From positions 10,471 to 74,470 of the forward strand of contig JBAUMC010000043.1 in assembly GCA_049578505.1 (NCBI GenBank): a stretch of DNA of 64,000 nucleotides, given 5' to 3'. The notes under the pieces were generated by a model that ran no database searches, was not told the origin of the DNA, and saw only the letters and a list, made by a program, of their open reading frames with translations. This document shows, piece after piece, positions 43,678 through 52,545 of this stretch (position 1 is its first letter; every line of letters starts with the position of its first letter). This stretch comes from JAGVPT01 sp049578505. Lineage in GTDB: Bacteria > Bacteroidota > Ignavibacteria > UBA10030 > UBA8401. Made by a program: the position numbers and the translations under genes.

Positions 43678-44127
43678 ATGCGATACATGATGTTTATGAT
43701 CCCGCCCGAATACCAAACTGATGCTCCTGCAGACAAAAAGGCGAAAGCGAACTTCGCACCAAGCGCAGAAGCTGTAGCAGCTATGGCAAAATACAATGAA
43801 GCGCTGGCAAAAGCCGGTATCCTTGTTTCACTCGATGGGCTTCACCCTCTACTAGCAGGGGCTCGGGTGACTTTTCGCGGCGGAAAACAGCTGGTGACCG
43901 ATGGACCTTTTGTTGAAGCAAAGGAAGTTGTCGGCGGCTACTGGATGATCAACGTGAAGTCAAAGGAAGAGGCAGTCGAGTGGGCGAAACGATGCCCCGC
44001 CGTGAAGGTCGAATCGGGCGCAGTGATCGAAGTCCGGCAAGTATTCGAGTTGTCAGAGTGGCCGGATGAGGTGCGAAAAGCGGCAAATGAAACAGCGATT
44101 GCGGCTGCGATCAAGAAAAACAAGTAG
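43678..44127 (+). CDS. DGPF/YCII-related protein
   Basis: A 149-residue YCII-related protein with the defining TDGPFVEAKEVVGGYWM segment (residues about 78-95). It is preceded by an AAAAGGAG Shine-Dalgarno, and the ATG at 43678 is preferred over upstream codons. DGPF proteins are the usual partner and target of ECF42 sigma factors; their enzymatic role is unsettled. It lies 108 bases after the sigma gene in the same direction. Confidence 0.88.
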   Translation: MRYMMFMIPPEYQTDAPADKKAKANFAPSAEAVAAMAKYNEALAKAGILVSLDGLHPLLAGARVTFRGGKQLVTDGPFVEAKEVVGGYWMINVKSKEEAVEWAKRCPAVKVESGAVIEVRQVFELSEWPDEVRKAANETAIAAAIKKNK

Positions 44128-44445
44128 GATCGCTAGAATGAGCCGCGCTCAATTCAAATGAACCAATCATTTCAGGCCAAGGGATGTTAAACCTTTTTGC
44201 GGCATTAAAGAACCCGTGGCCTGAAACCGATTGACGGTATGGAATGCCGAGGCGGACCGTTTTGTTTGAGAAGTTTTGGAAAGAGTAATTGATCTAGCGA
44301 TTGCGTCAACTGCCTGCTGACCGAATTCGCTTATCATCCGACTCCTCCCAGCGTCAGCACAGGCGGTAAATTTAAAATTCGATAATACATACCACGATCG
44401 AGGACAAAGCAGCGATCGCTTGCTGCTTTTTGGATGCTCGCAAAG
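44128..44445. other. Intergenic stretch, possible decayed reading frame
   Basis: About 320 bases between the DGPF and YCII genes. A minus-strand open frame covers part of it and its end faintly recalls the C-terminus of a LacI-type regulator (VNRFQATGS), but there is no rest of the domain, so it is not annotated as a gene. Confidence 0.3.
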
Positions 44446-44802
44446 ATGAAATATTTTTGCATAGGTTATGTGAACGATAAAATAAGGAGGAAGATGCGTG
44501 AGGCCGATCATGCAATCTTCCTCGATCGATGCACATATTATATTGAAGAATTAAATAAGAGGAGCCACTTTGTTAGCGGTGAAGTGCTTCAGGGTCCGCA
44601 GAACACTGCCACTCTGAGATCGCAAAGTGGCAAACTTTCCGTTATCGCCGGTACTTATATGGAAATGAAAGACCAATTCGATGCTTTTATCTTGCTCGAA
44701 GCAAAAGACTTTAATCATGCAATTCAGTTGATTTCAAAACATCCTTCCTACAAATGGGTGGAGTGTGGGAGATTAGACCAACGGTTCGTTAAGATCAAAT
44801 AA
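44446..44802 (+). CDS. Second YCII-related protein
   Basis: A 118-residue protein of the YCII type: MKYFCIGYVNDK at the start, a central GPQNTATLRSQSGKLSVIAGTYMEMKDQFDAF segment that follows the YCII pattern (the DGPF tetrapeptide itself is replaced by AGTY), and a C-terminal HAIQLISKHP helix. It is related to, but divergent from, the DGPF protein upstream. The function is unknown; similar proteins accompany ECF42-type sigma genes. No good Shine-Dalgarno is seen. Confidence 0.7.
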   Translation: MKYFCIGYVNDKIRRKMREADHAIFLDRCTYYIEELNKRSHFVSGEVLQGPQNTATLRSQSGKLSVIAGTYMEMKDQFDAFILLEAKDFNHAIQLISKHPSYKWVECGRLDQRFVKIK

Positions 44803-45177
44803 AACACTTCATCCCCCTCATTGAAATTTAGATGGCCAATCAAATTTGCGTTTATTTGTTCCCTTCACATATATGGCTACGGTGCAATCGTTGCGCGTAC
44901 TGCGCAGATTGTGCGCGGCATGTATTCCCCGACTCGTTCTTTTTGTCAAAATAGGCCGATAAATCATTGGCATCGTTGTTGATAATAATTGAGACATGCA
45001 GGAGTAGCCTATATTTTTTCAAAAAACTGTGAAGTGTCTGGATTTGTATGTTTCTATTGGCAATGGATGCAAGTGTCAAAAAAGATTAATCTAGATTACG
45101 TTGAAGGTGTCCAACGGAAGATCATAACATAGTACCCAACAACTATCATTCGCACATTCTTTGTTAAGGAGGAACAG
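44803..45177. other. Intergenic stretch upstream of the lipoprotein gene
   Basis: 375 bases without a gene. It holds the Shine-Dalgarno AAGGAGG for the lipoprotein gene and a few weak promoter-like matches (TATATT at 45010-45015 lacks a good upstream partner). No RNA gene is visible. Confidence 0.4.
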
Positions 45178-46065
45178 ATGGAAAGCATTGGTTCTGTGGT
45201 CAGAAAAAATCTCCCTATTAGCTTTGTCGGGATCCTATTTCTAGCTGCCGCTTTTGTAACGGGCTGCAAAAAAAATGACAGCAATCCGATGAGTAGTTCT
45301 ACAACTGTGACGACTTCCGCCGACGTTTCCGACGCAGCCGATGCAGTATCCGATGCTATGGCGAGCAACAACGGCGGCGCAATGGATCAGGTCAACGATG
45401 TTTTTGAAATTTCCGGAGGCGTAGGCATAGGAGCAACTGCACTCAAAAAGACAAACACCGATACCACTAACGCAGTAGGAGAGTATGACAGCACTTCGAT
45501 GTCCTGGACACTGACCACATTCAAAGAGCAATCCATCCTCCCGTTTTACTTTGGAGTGTGGACGCGAGACTATTGGCTTCAATTCCGAGCAAATGGCAAT
45601 GCGCAAAAACTAAGGGTGACAAATGGCGTTGTTGCTGACACCATCTTACATAAGCTTACCGGTGGCACGGGCTATTTCTATACTCCACGCCTAGTCCACC
45701 ACTTACTTTCGATCAATAGTAATTGGACGGCTTCCAACACGAACACTGATACAGTAACTATCAATGGCACTTACACTTGGTCTGGGATCGACACGATTAA
45801 GGTTCTTGCTCGTCAAGGAAGAGTTTTGAATCGCATGATCACGTTGACGTTTGTCAATGTCAAGGGACCTCGCGGCACGAGATATGCCCGGTCCGAAAAG
45901 ACGAGCGGGACCATTTTGGTGAATTACGAAGCCACTGTTACAGTTCCGGGTAAAGCGTCGTACACCGTTACTAAATCATTTACCATCGTTCTAGGCGGAG
46001 GTGATGCGACATTCTCGATCGACGGGTCGAAATTTGTTTCCGATTTAGCGACGGGAGACCATTAG
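45178..46065 (+). CDS. Predicted lipoprotein, unknown function
   Basis: A 295-residue exported lipoprotein. The signal peptide ends in a lipobox, LAAAFVTGCKK, so Cys29 or so would be acylated by Lgt and Lnt. A low-complexity Ser/Thr/Asp/Ala region follows, then a mostly beta-strand body with no recognised domain. The start has an excellent AAGGAGG. It lies in the accessory-looking block between the two inverted repeats. Confidence 0.75.
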   Translation: MESIGSVVRKNLPISFVGILFLAAAFVTGCKKNDSNPMSSSTTVTTSADVSDAADAVSDAMASNNGGAMDQVNDVFEISGGVGIGATALKKTNTDTTNAVGEYDSTSMSWTLTTFKEQSILPFYFGVWTRDYWLQFRANGNAQKLRVTNGVVADTILHKLTGGTGYFYTPRLVHHLLSINSNWTASNTNTDTVTINGTYTWSGIDTIKVLARQGRVLNRMITLTFVNVKGPRGTRYARSEKTSGTILVNYEATVTVPGKASYTVTKSFTIVLGGGDATFSIDGSKFVSDLATGDH

Positions 46066-46080
46066 CACTGATGAATCCTG

Positions 46081-46263
46081 TTCGGTATAAGCCGCAAATC
46101 TTGAAGAACCGAGCTTCAATCAAAAGTAGGGGGATTGTTGTACTGGGTTGCTGGAATCTGCGCCGGTTTTCGCTGTAAACGCCAGCACCGTGCAACGTAA
46201 GGCTATACCGAAATGAGCCAAGCCAATTACGCCCACCTTTAGAGTTAAAAGCTGGGCGTAATT
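46081..46263 (+). other. Structured intergenic segment (possible non-coding RNA)
   Basis: TTCGGTATA (46081-46089) plus GCC (46091-46093) pairs with GGC plus TATACCGAA (46201-46212), with one bulge. Inside are a hairpin TTGAAG/CTTCAA (46101-46119) and a second arm formed by GTTGC (46147-46151) with GCAAC (46192-46196). A separate 11-bp hairpin AATTACGCCCA/TGGGCGTAATT lies at 46225-46263. It starts 16 bases after the lipoprotein stop and has no coding potential. Confidence 0.4.
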
Positions 46264-46677
46264 GCTTTACAGCAACAAAGTGTGCTCAATCAGAACATGG
46301 ATTTCTAGCTGTTGGGATTTGTCTGCCTATTTGCCATTTTATCTCTTTTTATTTTTGCGGGCTTTCATGAAGCGTTAGGAATGGACTATCTCTCTTACTA
46401 TATCCCTATCTATGCCTTTATTGAATTCGCTACTTCGCCCTGACTTATTTCTTTTGCAGATATTCGATTGGGTGTGGTATCGGCGGCGGATAATTCTTTT
46501 AATGATTGAGTTCCGATGTGTATATGCAGCTGCTCAAATTAGGAGGTTGGGAGGTTCGACCACAAGTCCTGAAAATCTGATCCGAAGAGGGCCATTTATC
46601 TCGGTCAAAGCATCTGCATAGTGATTCAAGATTTCAATGCACGTTTGAACATGTATCGCACCATCTAACTAATTGCG
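46264..46677. other. Intergenic stretch before repeat C
   Basis: About 410 bases with only a short unsupported open frame (46412-46621, no Shine-Dalgarno, no recognised domain). No RNA gene seen. Confidence 0.4.
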
Positions 46678-46906
46678 AAGTGACTCAATATGATAAAAGA
46701 ATTCTCATCCCCACGCGTCGAAGGCGCCCATTTGGGAAAAATGGGGCATCCAGTGTGCAGTAAAAAATGAATGTTTGGATTCCGCCGAGTCGCCTCTTTA
46801 CGGACCTACGAATCGTAGATTCGTGGAACGATCCTACAGGTCGAAAGATCCATACGGAATCTTCGACCCACCTCCAGGGAATGACAAATTGAGCCCATAC
46901 CACTAA
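46678..46906 (-). repeat. Dispersed repeat, copy C (inverted)
   Basis: About 229 bases, inverted relative to copies A and B. Read on the minus strand, GGGCTCAATTTGTCATTCCC is the left end, followed by the CGTTCCACGAATCTACGATTC segment shared with copy B and the TTTTTTACTGCACACTGG segment shared with copy A. Its end abuts the -35 box of the SDR gene. Confidence 0.78.
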
Positions 46907-46935
46907 TTGATTTTCGATTAGCTATACGATATATT
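46907..46935 (+). promoter_or_regulatory. Promoter for the SDR gene, probably leaderless
   Basis: TTGATT (46907-46912), 17-base spacer, TATATT (46930-46935). The ATG is at 46941, only five bases after the -10 box, so transcription would begin at or near the start codon. Confidence 0.6.
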
Positions 46936-46940
46936 AGTAC

Positions 46941-47651
46941 ATGAAATTAAAAGGAAAGAAAGCGTTAATCACTGGAGGGACTGGTGAACTGGGAAGGGCG
47001 GTGACAAAGTGTTTCGAGAGCCAAGGAGCCGAAGTTGCAGTCACGTATTATTCGGATTCAGAAGCTGCCTCGTTTCTAAAGGAGTTCCCCGATGTCCTGG
47101 CTCTTAAAGGGGATTTATCCAAGGAGGGAGACGTTCAGCAACTCTTTGCATCCTACATTGATAAAAAAGGATGGATAGATATCCTTTGTAATCTTGTAGG
47201 AGGATATATGCCCAAGAGAAATATTACGGAGTTGAGTGAAAAAGAATGGGACTTTATGCTTGCTTTAAATCTAAAGACCTGTTTTTTATGCACGCAGCAC
47301 GCTTTACGTATCATGCAGGGGAAAAAATACGGCAGGATAGTCAACGTTTCAGCGATGGCAGGACTTTCCCCCGAAGCCGGACGTGGTGCATACGGGATAT
47401 CCAAATCTGCTATTGCTACATTTACTCAGATTGTGGGGGAGGAAATGAAACTCCTCTCTGATTCAAATATTACCGCGAATGCAATTGCACCAAGTGTTTT
47501 ATTAACGGAATCAAATAGACGCACTGCATCGAAAGAAGAGGCGAGAAACTGGGTTACCCTGGAACAAGCTTCTAATCTCATTGCGTTCCTTGCCTCTGAT
47601 GAAGCCTCGTCAATTAACGGCGAAACAATAAAAATATACGGCGGACTGTAA
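46941..47651 (+). CDS. Short-chain dehydrogenase/reductase
   Basis: A 236-residue classical SDR. The nucleotide-binding motif is ITGGTGELGRA, the active-site triad Ser/Tyr/Lys is in NVSAMAG and AYGISKSAIATF, and the segment ILCNLVGGYMP replaces the usual NNAG. The C-terminal SSINGETIKIYGG is typical of FabG-like enzymes. The cofactor and substrate are not determined; a 3-oxoacyl-ACP reductase-like role is possible. It has no upstream Shine-Dalgarno, in keeping with a leaderless message. Confidence 0.88.
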   Translation: MKLKGKKALITGGTGELGRAVTKCFESQGAEVAVTYYSDSEAASFLKEFPDVLALKGDLSKEGDVQQLFASYIDKKGWIDILCNLVGGYMPKRNITELSEKEWDFMLALNLKTCFLCTQHALRIMQGKKYGRIVNVSAMAGLSPEAGRGAYGISKSAIATFTQIVGEEMKLLSDSNITANAIAPSVLLTESNRRTASKEEARNWVTLEQASNLIAFLASDEASSINGETIKIYGGL

Positions 47652-47679
47652 ACAATACGTTCACGTTAACAAACTACTT

Positions 47680-48135
47680 ATGGGACTCACGCAACGGATA
47701 TCGGAAGACTTAAAAAATGCGATGAAATCGGGAAACAAGTTACGTCTTGAGACTCTCCGCATGCTTCGCGCGCAAATCATAGAATTTGAAAAAAGAGGAC
47801 TGGACCGGCCGATGAATCAGGAAGACGAATTATCCATTCTCCTCTCCGCGACAAAAAAGCGAAAAGAAGCAATCGAGTTGTTCAAAAATGCTGGAAGGAT
47901 GGAATTGGTCGAGCAAGAAACGAAAGAGCTTGAGATTATAGCTGAATACTTGCCAAAGCAACTGTCTCGGGAGGAGGCGGAAAATATTGTCGCAGACCTC
48001 ATGCGGCAGTCTGGTGCTGTTTCCCTAAAAGATATGGGAAAAGTCATGCCGCTTGCTATGAAGGAATTGAAAGGTAAAATCGATTCCAAGATAATTTCAG
48101 AGATCGTAAAACAAAAGCTCGGGACACAGTCATGA
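47680..48135 (+). CDS. GatB/YqeY domain protein
   Basis: A 151-residue YqeY protein, related to the tRNA-amidotransferase GatB tail. Typical segments are RLETLRMLRAQIIEFEKRG and EIIAEYLPKQLSREEAENIV, and GKVMPLAMKELKGKIDSKIISEIVKQKL near the C-terminus. Stand-alone YqeY proteins may assist aminoacylation or amidation; no firm function is established. The stop overlaps the cvpA start by four bases. Confidence 0.88.
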   Translation: MGLTQRISEDLKNAMKSGNKLRLETLRMLRAQIIEFEKRGLDRPMNQEDELSILLSATKKRKEAIELFKNAGRMELVEQETKELEIIAEYLPKQLSREEAENIVADLMRQSGAVSLKDMGKVMPLAMKELKGKIDSKIISEIVKQKLGTQS

Positions 48136-48680
48136 ACACCTTTGATACAGTGCTTCTCGTCGTTCTCGGGATATTCATGTTTGCCGGATGGCGAAGCGGT
48201 TTCCTCAAAAAGATTATTGCCTTGGTTTGCCTTGCTCTTTCTCTCATCATTGCGACAAAGTACGCCTCCTCGTTTGGCGATAAAGTACTCGTCCCCGCGG
48301 GGATTTCCGCTGGCATGAGTACTACGTTAGCCTATATCGTGATTGTTGGAGGAATTATGCTCGCTCAGGCAATCATATACAAGATTGCGATCAAGAAACT
48401 TGCTGAAGGAATTTGGAATAGAATAGGAGGGGTCATAATCGGTTTAGTCGAAGGGGGGATCCTCCTAAGCTTGATGGTCATTTTTCTCAGTATTTATTTC
48501 CATTTTCCATCTTTGGAGACTCGCTCTGATTCCCTGCTTTATCGGCCTGTCAAAAATTTTGCGCCCCGTATTTTCGACAGTATTAATACTTTTTTCCCTG
48601 AATCAGAAGATTTCTATCAGGAAATCATAACATCAGTGAAAAAATCTTCCAACCATATTGTGCCGCCTTTGCACCAATGA
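48132..48680 (+). CDS. CvpA family membrane protein
   Basis: A 182-residue protein with four membrane helices and the CvpA-family FDTVLLVVLGIFMFAGWRSGFLKKI opening. CvpA proteins are needed for colicin V production and stress resistance in other bacteria; molecular function is unclear. It overlaps yqeY (ATGA) and mutS2 (ATGA). Confidence 0.82.
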   Translation: MNTFDTVLLVVLGIFMFAGWRSGFLKKIIALVCLALSLIIATKYASSFGDKVLVPAGISAGMSTTLAYIVIVGGIMLAQAIIYKIAIKKLAEGIWNRIGGVIIGLVEGGILLSLMVIFLSIYFHFPSLETRSDSLLYRPVKNFAPRIFDSINTFFPESEDFYQEIITSVKKSSNHIVPPLHQ

Positions 48681-51052
48681 TTGAATTTCAGTCCGCCGCC
48701 GAAAAACTTGAGTTCAAAAAAATACTCGGCCGCCTTGAAACTTATGCCTCCTCCGATTTGGGAAAAGATGCAGCGGAGCATATTGTTCCGACTGAAAATT
48801 TAAGCCAGCTCGCGCAGGAATTGAATCGTGTAGACGAAATGAAAAAGCTCCTGGAAAGCGATGACCCGTTTCCGATAGATGGGCTTCGAAATATCCGGGA
48901 ATCGCTTCAGAGAGCCGGCATAGAAAACAGCATTCTTAGCGCATCCGATCTTTTTCCAATTGCACAGACGCTCCAGGCTGCACGCAACCTCAAGCTCTTT
49001 ATTCTGAAAAGAAAGGAGGCTTACCGGGAGTTACACACTTTTTGTGAGGCTATAATCGTCAATAAAATACTTGAGTATAATATCACTCAAGCTATAGATC
49101 TCAATGGAACTATTAAGGACAGCGCAAGTAAAGAATTGAAAGAAATTCGAAGCGAATTAGTCTCGATGTATGAATTGCTTCGGAAACAACTGGGACGGAT
49201 ACTGAAAAATGTATCAGAACAAGGCCTTACACAGGAAGAGATTATTACCACGCGAGATGGGAGAATGGTTATTCCAGTTAAGGTGGAGCAAAAGCACAGC
49301 GTTCCCGGTTTTATACATAGCTCTTCTGCAAGTGGATCTACAGTTTTCATTGAACCAGCAGAGACCCTTTCTCTTAATAACGAAATTCGCGAACTCCTCT
49401 TCAGAGAGCAACGCGAAATCGAAAAAATTCTCCGGACGCTCACAATACAAGTTCGTGAAGTTCATCTTGATTTATTGAAGAGTCTCGTTGTTTTGCAACG
49501 GCTAGATTTAATTTATGCTAAAGCAAAGTATTCTATTGAGATAAAAGGAAATAAGCCGTTCTTAAAAGAAATTGGCTCCCTGAAAATTGTTGATGCGCGG
49601 CATCCCATCCTTCTTCTTCGCCATTCTCGCCAACAAATAATACCCCTGTCGATCGAGTTGGGAAGCGGCTATAAAACGTTGCTTATCACGGGACCGAACG
49701 CAGGCGGAAAAAGCGTGGCGATGAAGACTGTGGGGGTGCTGGTTCTGATGCTGCAGTGTGGTATCCATATCCCTGCTTCTCCGGATTCAGAATTCCCGAT
49801 TTTTGAACGGCTCTTTGTTGATATTGGGGATGACCAATCGATCGAGAACGATCTGAGCACATTCAGTTCACATATTACGATGCTTAAAGGGATACTGAAC
49901 TCAGCAGACGACCACAGTTTAGTTCTTGTAGATGAGATAGGGGCGGGGACTGACCCGGTAGAAGGAGGGGCACTTGCGGCTGTGATTTTAGCCGAGCTGA
50001 CTAAAGTGGGAGCATTGACGATCGCTACGACCCACCAAGTTACACTGAAAGCTTTTGTCCACGAAACCGAAGGAATGGAAAACGGCGCGATGGAGTTCGA
50101 CCAGACGACGCTCATGCCCACTTTTAATTTTCGCATAGGAGTTCCAGGAAGTAGCTATGCTTTAGAAATCGCCAGACGTCTCGGAGTTCCTTCAACCCTC
50201 ATTGCGGAAGCTGAAAAAATGGCAGGAGAACAGAAATCGAGGCTGGAAAAATTGATCGTCGACTTGGAAAGCCGGTCACAATCTCTCTCGAAACAAATAT
50301 TCGTTGTTGATACTGAGCGATTGAAATTAAATGACTTAGTTAAAAATTATGAAACTAAATTAAAGGGCCTGAAAGAAGAAGTCAAATTAATAAAATCAAA
50401 AGCCATCGAAGAGGCTAAAGAAATAATTGACAGAGCTAACTCGATCATTGAAAAGTCCGTTAAAGAAATCCGACTGCGCCAAGCCGACAAGAATTCGATT
50501 ATCGAGAGCAAAGAAGAAATCAAAATCTTGGAGAAAGAAATTCTCTCCGTCGAAAACGCTCTAATGAATATTGAATCGGATGCTCCGGATCATCAGCGAG
50601 TCGACAAAATGACGAAGGGGTCTGTGGTCAAATTAATATTAAATTCTCAAGTAGGTGAGATTTTACAGCCGCCCGATTCAAATGGACTCCTACAAGTTGC
50701 CTTTGACAACTTGAAACTAAGGGTCCACATTAATGACGTGATTCCTTTTAAGAAATCAGATGCGACTTCCCATTTTTATACAGCTGTCCCGTTGGATGCC
50801 AAGGTAGAGCGGGAAATCGACGTGAGAGGATTATATGGGGATGAAGCATTAGGTGCTGTCGATAAATTCATTGATAGTGCGATATTTACGGGCTTGCATC
50901 AAGTAAATATTATACATGGCAAAGGTTCCGGCGCATTAAGAAAGAAAATTTCGCTTTTCTTAAAATCTGATTCAAGGATAAAGTCTCATCGCTTCGGCGA
51001 GTGGAATGAAGGGGGTATGGGGGTCACAATTGTGGATTTGAAAGACGAATGA
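48677..51052 (+). CDS. mutS2: Endonuclease MutS2
   Basis: A 791-residue MutS2. The ATPase domain starts at about residue 325 with TGPNAGGKSVAMKTVG (Walker A), VDEIGAGTDPVEGGALAAVIL (Walker B) and TTHQVTLK. A coiled-coil stretch follows, then the C-terminal Smr domain (EIDVRGLYGDEAL and HGKGSGALRKKI), which nicks DNA or RNA. It lacks the mismatch-recognition domain of MutS. Roles known elsewhere are suppression of recombination and rescue of collided ribosomes. Confidence 0.94.
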   Translation: MIEFQSAAEKLEFKKILGRLETYASSDLGKDAAEHIVPTENLSQLAQELNRVDEMKKLLESDDPFPIDGLRNIRESLQRAGIENSILSASDLFPIAQTLQAARNLKLFILKRKEAYRELHTFCEAIIVNKILEYNITQAIDLNGTIKDSASKELKEIRSELVSMYELLRKQLGRILKNVSEQGLTQEEIITTRDGRMVIPVKVEQKHSVPGFIHSSSASGSTVFIEPAETLSLNNEIRELLFREQREIEKILRTLTIQVREVHLDLLKSLVVLQRLDLIYAKAKYSIEIKGNKPFLKEIGSLKIVDARHPILLLRHSRQQIIPLSIELGSGYKTLLITGPNAGGKSVAMKTVGVLVLMLQCGIHIPASPDSEFPIFERLFVDIGDDQSIENDLSTFSSHITMLKGILNSADDHSLVLVDEIGAGTDPVEGGALAAVILAELTKVGALTIATTHQVTLKAFVHETEGMENGAMEFDQTTLMPTFNFRIGVPGSSYALEIARRLGVPSTLIAEAEKMAGEQKSRLEKLIVDLESRSQSLSKQIFVVDTERLKLNDLVKNYETKLKGLKEEVKLIKSKAIEEAKEIIDRANSIIEKSVKEIRLRQADKNSIIESKEEIKILEKEILSVENALMNIESDAPDHQRVDKMTKGSVVKLILNSQVGEILQPPDSNGLLQVAFDNLKLRVHINDVIPFKKSDATSHFYTAVPLDAKVEREIDVRGLYGDEALGAVDKFIDSAIFTGLHQVNIIHGKGSGALRKKISLFLKSDSRIKSHRFGEWNEGGMGVTIVDLKDE

Positions 51053-52542
51053 AGACAAAGCCCATTAGTAAAATACTGGTTGCTAATCGGGGGGAAATTG
51101 CGTTGCGGGTTCAGCGTTCAGCGTCGGAAATGGGAATTCAGACTGTCGCAATATTTTCAGATGTGGATCGTTGTGCTCCCTTCGTGATGAATGCGAACGA
51201 GGCATTTCCCCTTCACGGAAATCTGTCAAAGGAAACTTATCTAGATATTGATAAGATAATTAGCATTGCAAAAAAAACGCATTGTGATGCAATCCACCCT
51301 GGTTACGGATTTCTTTCCGAAAACTCTGATTTCGTTGAAGCGGTAAGTTCTGAGGGAATTACTTTTATCGGACCCCCAGCTTCTGCCATGAAGGCATTGG
51401 GAAGCAAGACTGCAGCGCGTGAATTAATGCAACAGGGGGGTGTTCCGGTGGTTCCGGGAACGACTTCTCCCATCAAAGATCATAAGAAGGCAATTTTTGC
51501 GGCAAGGCAAATCGGATATCCAATCTTGATTAAAGCAGTACATGGAGGAGGTGGAAAGGGGATGAGGAAGGTTGAGAAAGAAGAAGATCTTGAGGACGCC
51601 ATTCAACAAGCCCAATCAGAGTCTCTTAAGGCATTTGGCAGTACCGATGTCTTTGTGGAGAAGTATCTTGACAATCCGCGTCATATTGAAATTCAAGTTC
51701 TAGCTGATATGCACGGTAATGTGATTTTCTTAGGGGAGAGGGAATGCTCAATCCAAAGAAGACACCAAAAGGTGATCGAGGAGTGTCCCAGTTCCAATCT
51801 GTCTAAGTTGCTGAGGGACGAAATGGGAAAATCCGCGGTTAGCGCGGCGAGGCAATGTGGATACGTTAGCGCAGGCACTATCGAATTTTTAGTTGACGCC
51901 ACTAACTCATTATATTTTCTTGAAATGAACACCCGACTTCAAGTTGAACATCCTGTCACTGAACTGGTCTACGGGATTGATTTGGTAAAAGCGCAGGTCA
52001 AAATTGCTCAGGGCGAAAAACTACTTTACGCACAGGAAGACATGGTTCCACGCGGCCATGCGATCGAGTGCAGAATATGTGCCGAGGACTCGAATAATAA
52101 TTTTCTTCCCTCAATTGGAACAATTGAAGAGTATGCTCCGAGCGAAGGCCCTGGAATTCGCCATGATTCGGGTGTCGCGAGGGGAACCACCGTACCTCAC
52201 TTCTACGACCCCTTGCTGGCGAAGTTGATAGTTTGGGGCCTGGATCGTGAAGAAGCTCTTCGGAAAATGGCAAGAGCGCTCTCTGAGTATGTCATTACGG
52301 GTGTAGCAACGACAATTCCATTTTGTTCCTTTGTATTGTCTCATCCGAAATTTATAGAGGGCAATTATGATATCCGATTTGTCGAGAAATATTATCAACC
52401 AGGAGCGGTAACCTATAATGGTAGTGAAGAGTTAGCTGCTTCATTTATTGCAGCATACTGTTTTTTTTCTAATATAGGAAATGATGCAAAGATACAAAGA
52501 GCTACGCCTGGTCGTTGGAAAAATAGTCGATTCGAAGAGTAG
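51049..52542 (+). CDS. accC: Biotin carboxylase subunit of an acyl-CoA carboxylase
   Basis: A 497-residue biotin carboxylase: ILVANRGEIALRVQRSA at the N-terminus, the ATP-grasp loop HGGGGKGMRKV, the ERECSIQRRHQKVIEECPS segment and LEMNTRLQVEHPVTE. It carboxylates biotin with bicarbonate and ATP. A tail of about 45 residues after the usual C-domain is less conserved. It overlaps mutS2 by four bases and precedes the biotin carrier by three. Either acetyl-CoA or propionyl-CoA carboxylation is possible; no carboxyltransferase gene is in the window. Confidence 0.92.
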   Translation: MKTKPISKILVANRGEIALRVQRSASEMGIQTVAIFSDVDRCAPFVMNANEAFPLHGNLSKETYLDIDKIISIAKKTHCDAIHPGYGFLSENSDFVEAVSSEGITFIGPPASAMKALGSKTAARELMQQGGVPVVPGTTSPIKDHKKAIFAARQIGYPILIKAVHGGGGKGMRKVEKEEDLEDAIQQAQSESLKAFGSTDVFVEKYLDNPRHIEIQVLADMHGNVIFLGERECSIQRRHQKVIEECPSSNLSKLLRDEMGKSAVSAARQCGYVSAGTIEFLVDATNSLYFLEMNTRLQVEHPVTELVYGIDLVKAQVKIAQGEKLLYAQEDMVPRGHAIECRICAEDSNNNFLPSIGTIEEYAPSEGPGIRHDSGVARGTTVPHFYDPLLAKLIVWGLDREEALRKMARALSEYVITGVATTIPFCSFVLSHPKFIEGNYDIRFVEKYYQPGAVTYNGSEELAASFIAAYCFFSNIGNDAKIQRATPGRWKNSRFEE

Positions 52543-52545
52543 TTT

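Noticed and set aside
46081..46263. Integron attC recombination site
   Set aside because: The palindromic arms lack the conserved GTTRRRY and RYYYAAC boxes, and no integrase or cassette array is present.
46412..46621. Open frame of 69 codons
   Set aside because: No Shine-Dalgarno, no promoter match and no recognisable protein features; in a gene-poor gap.
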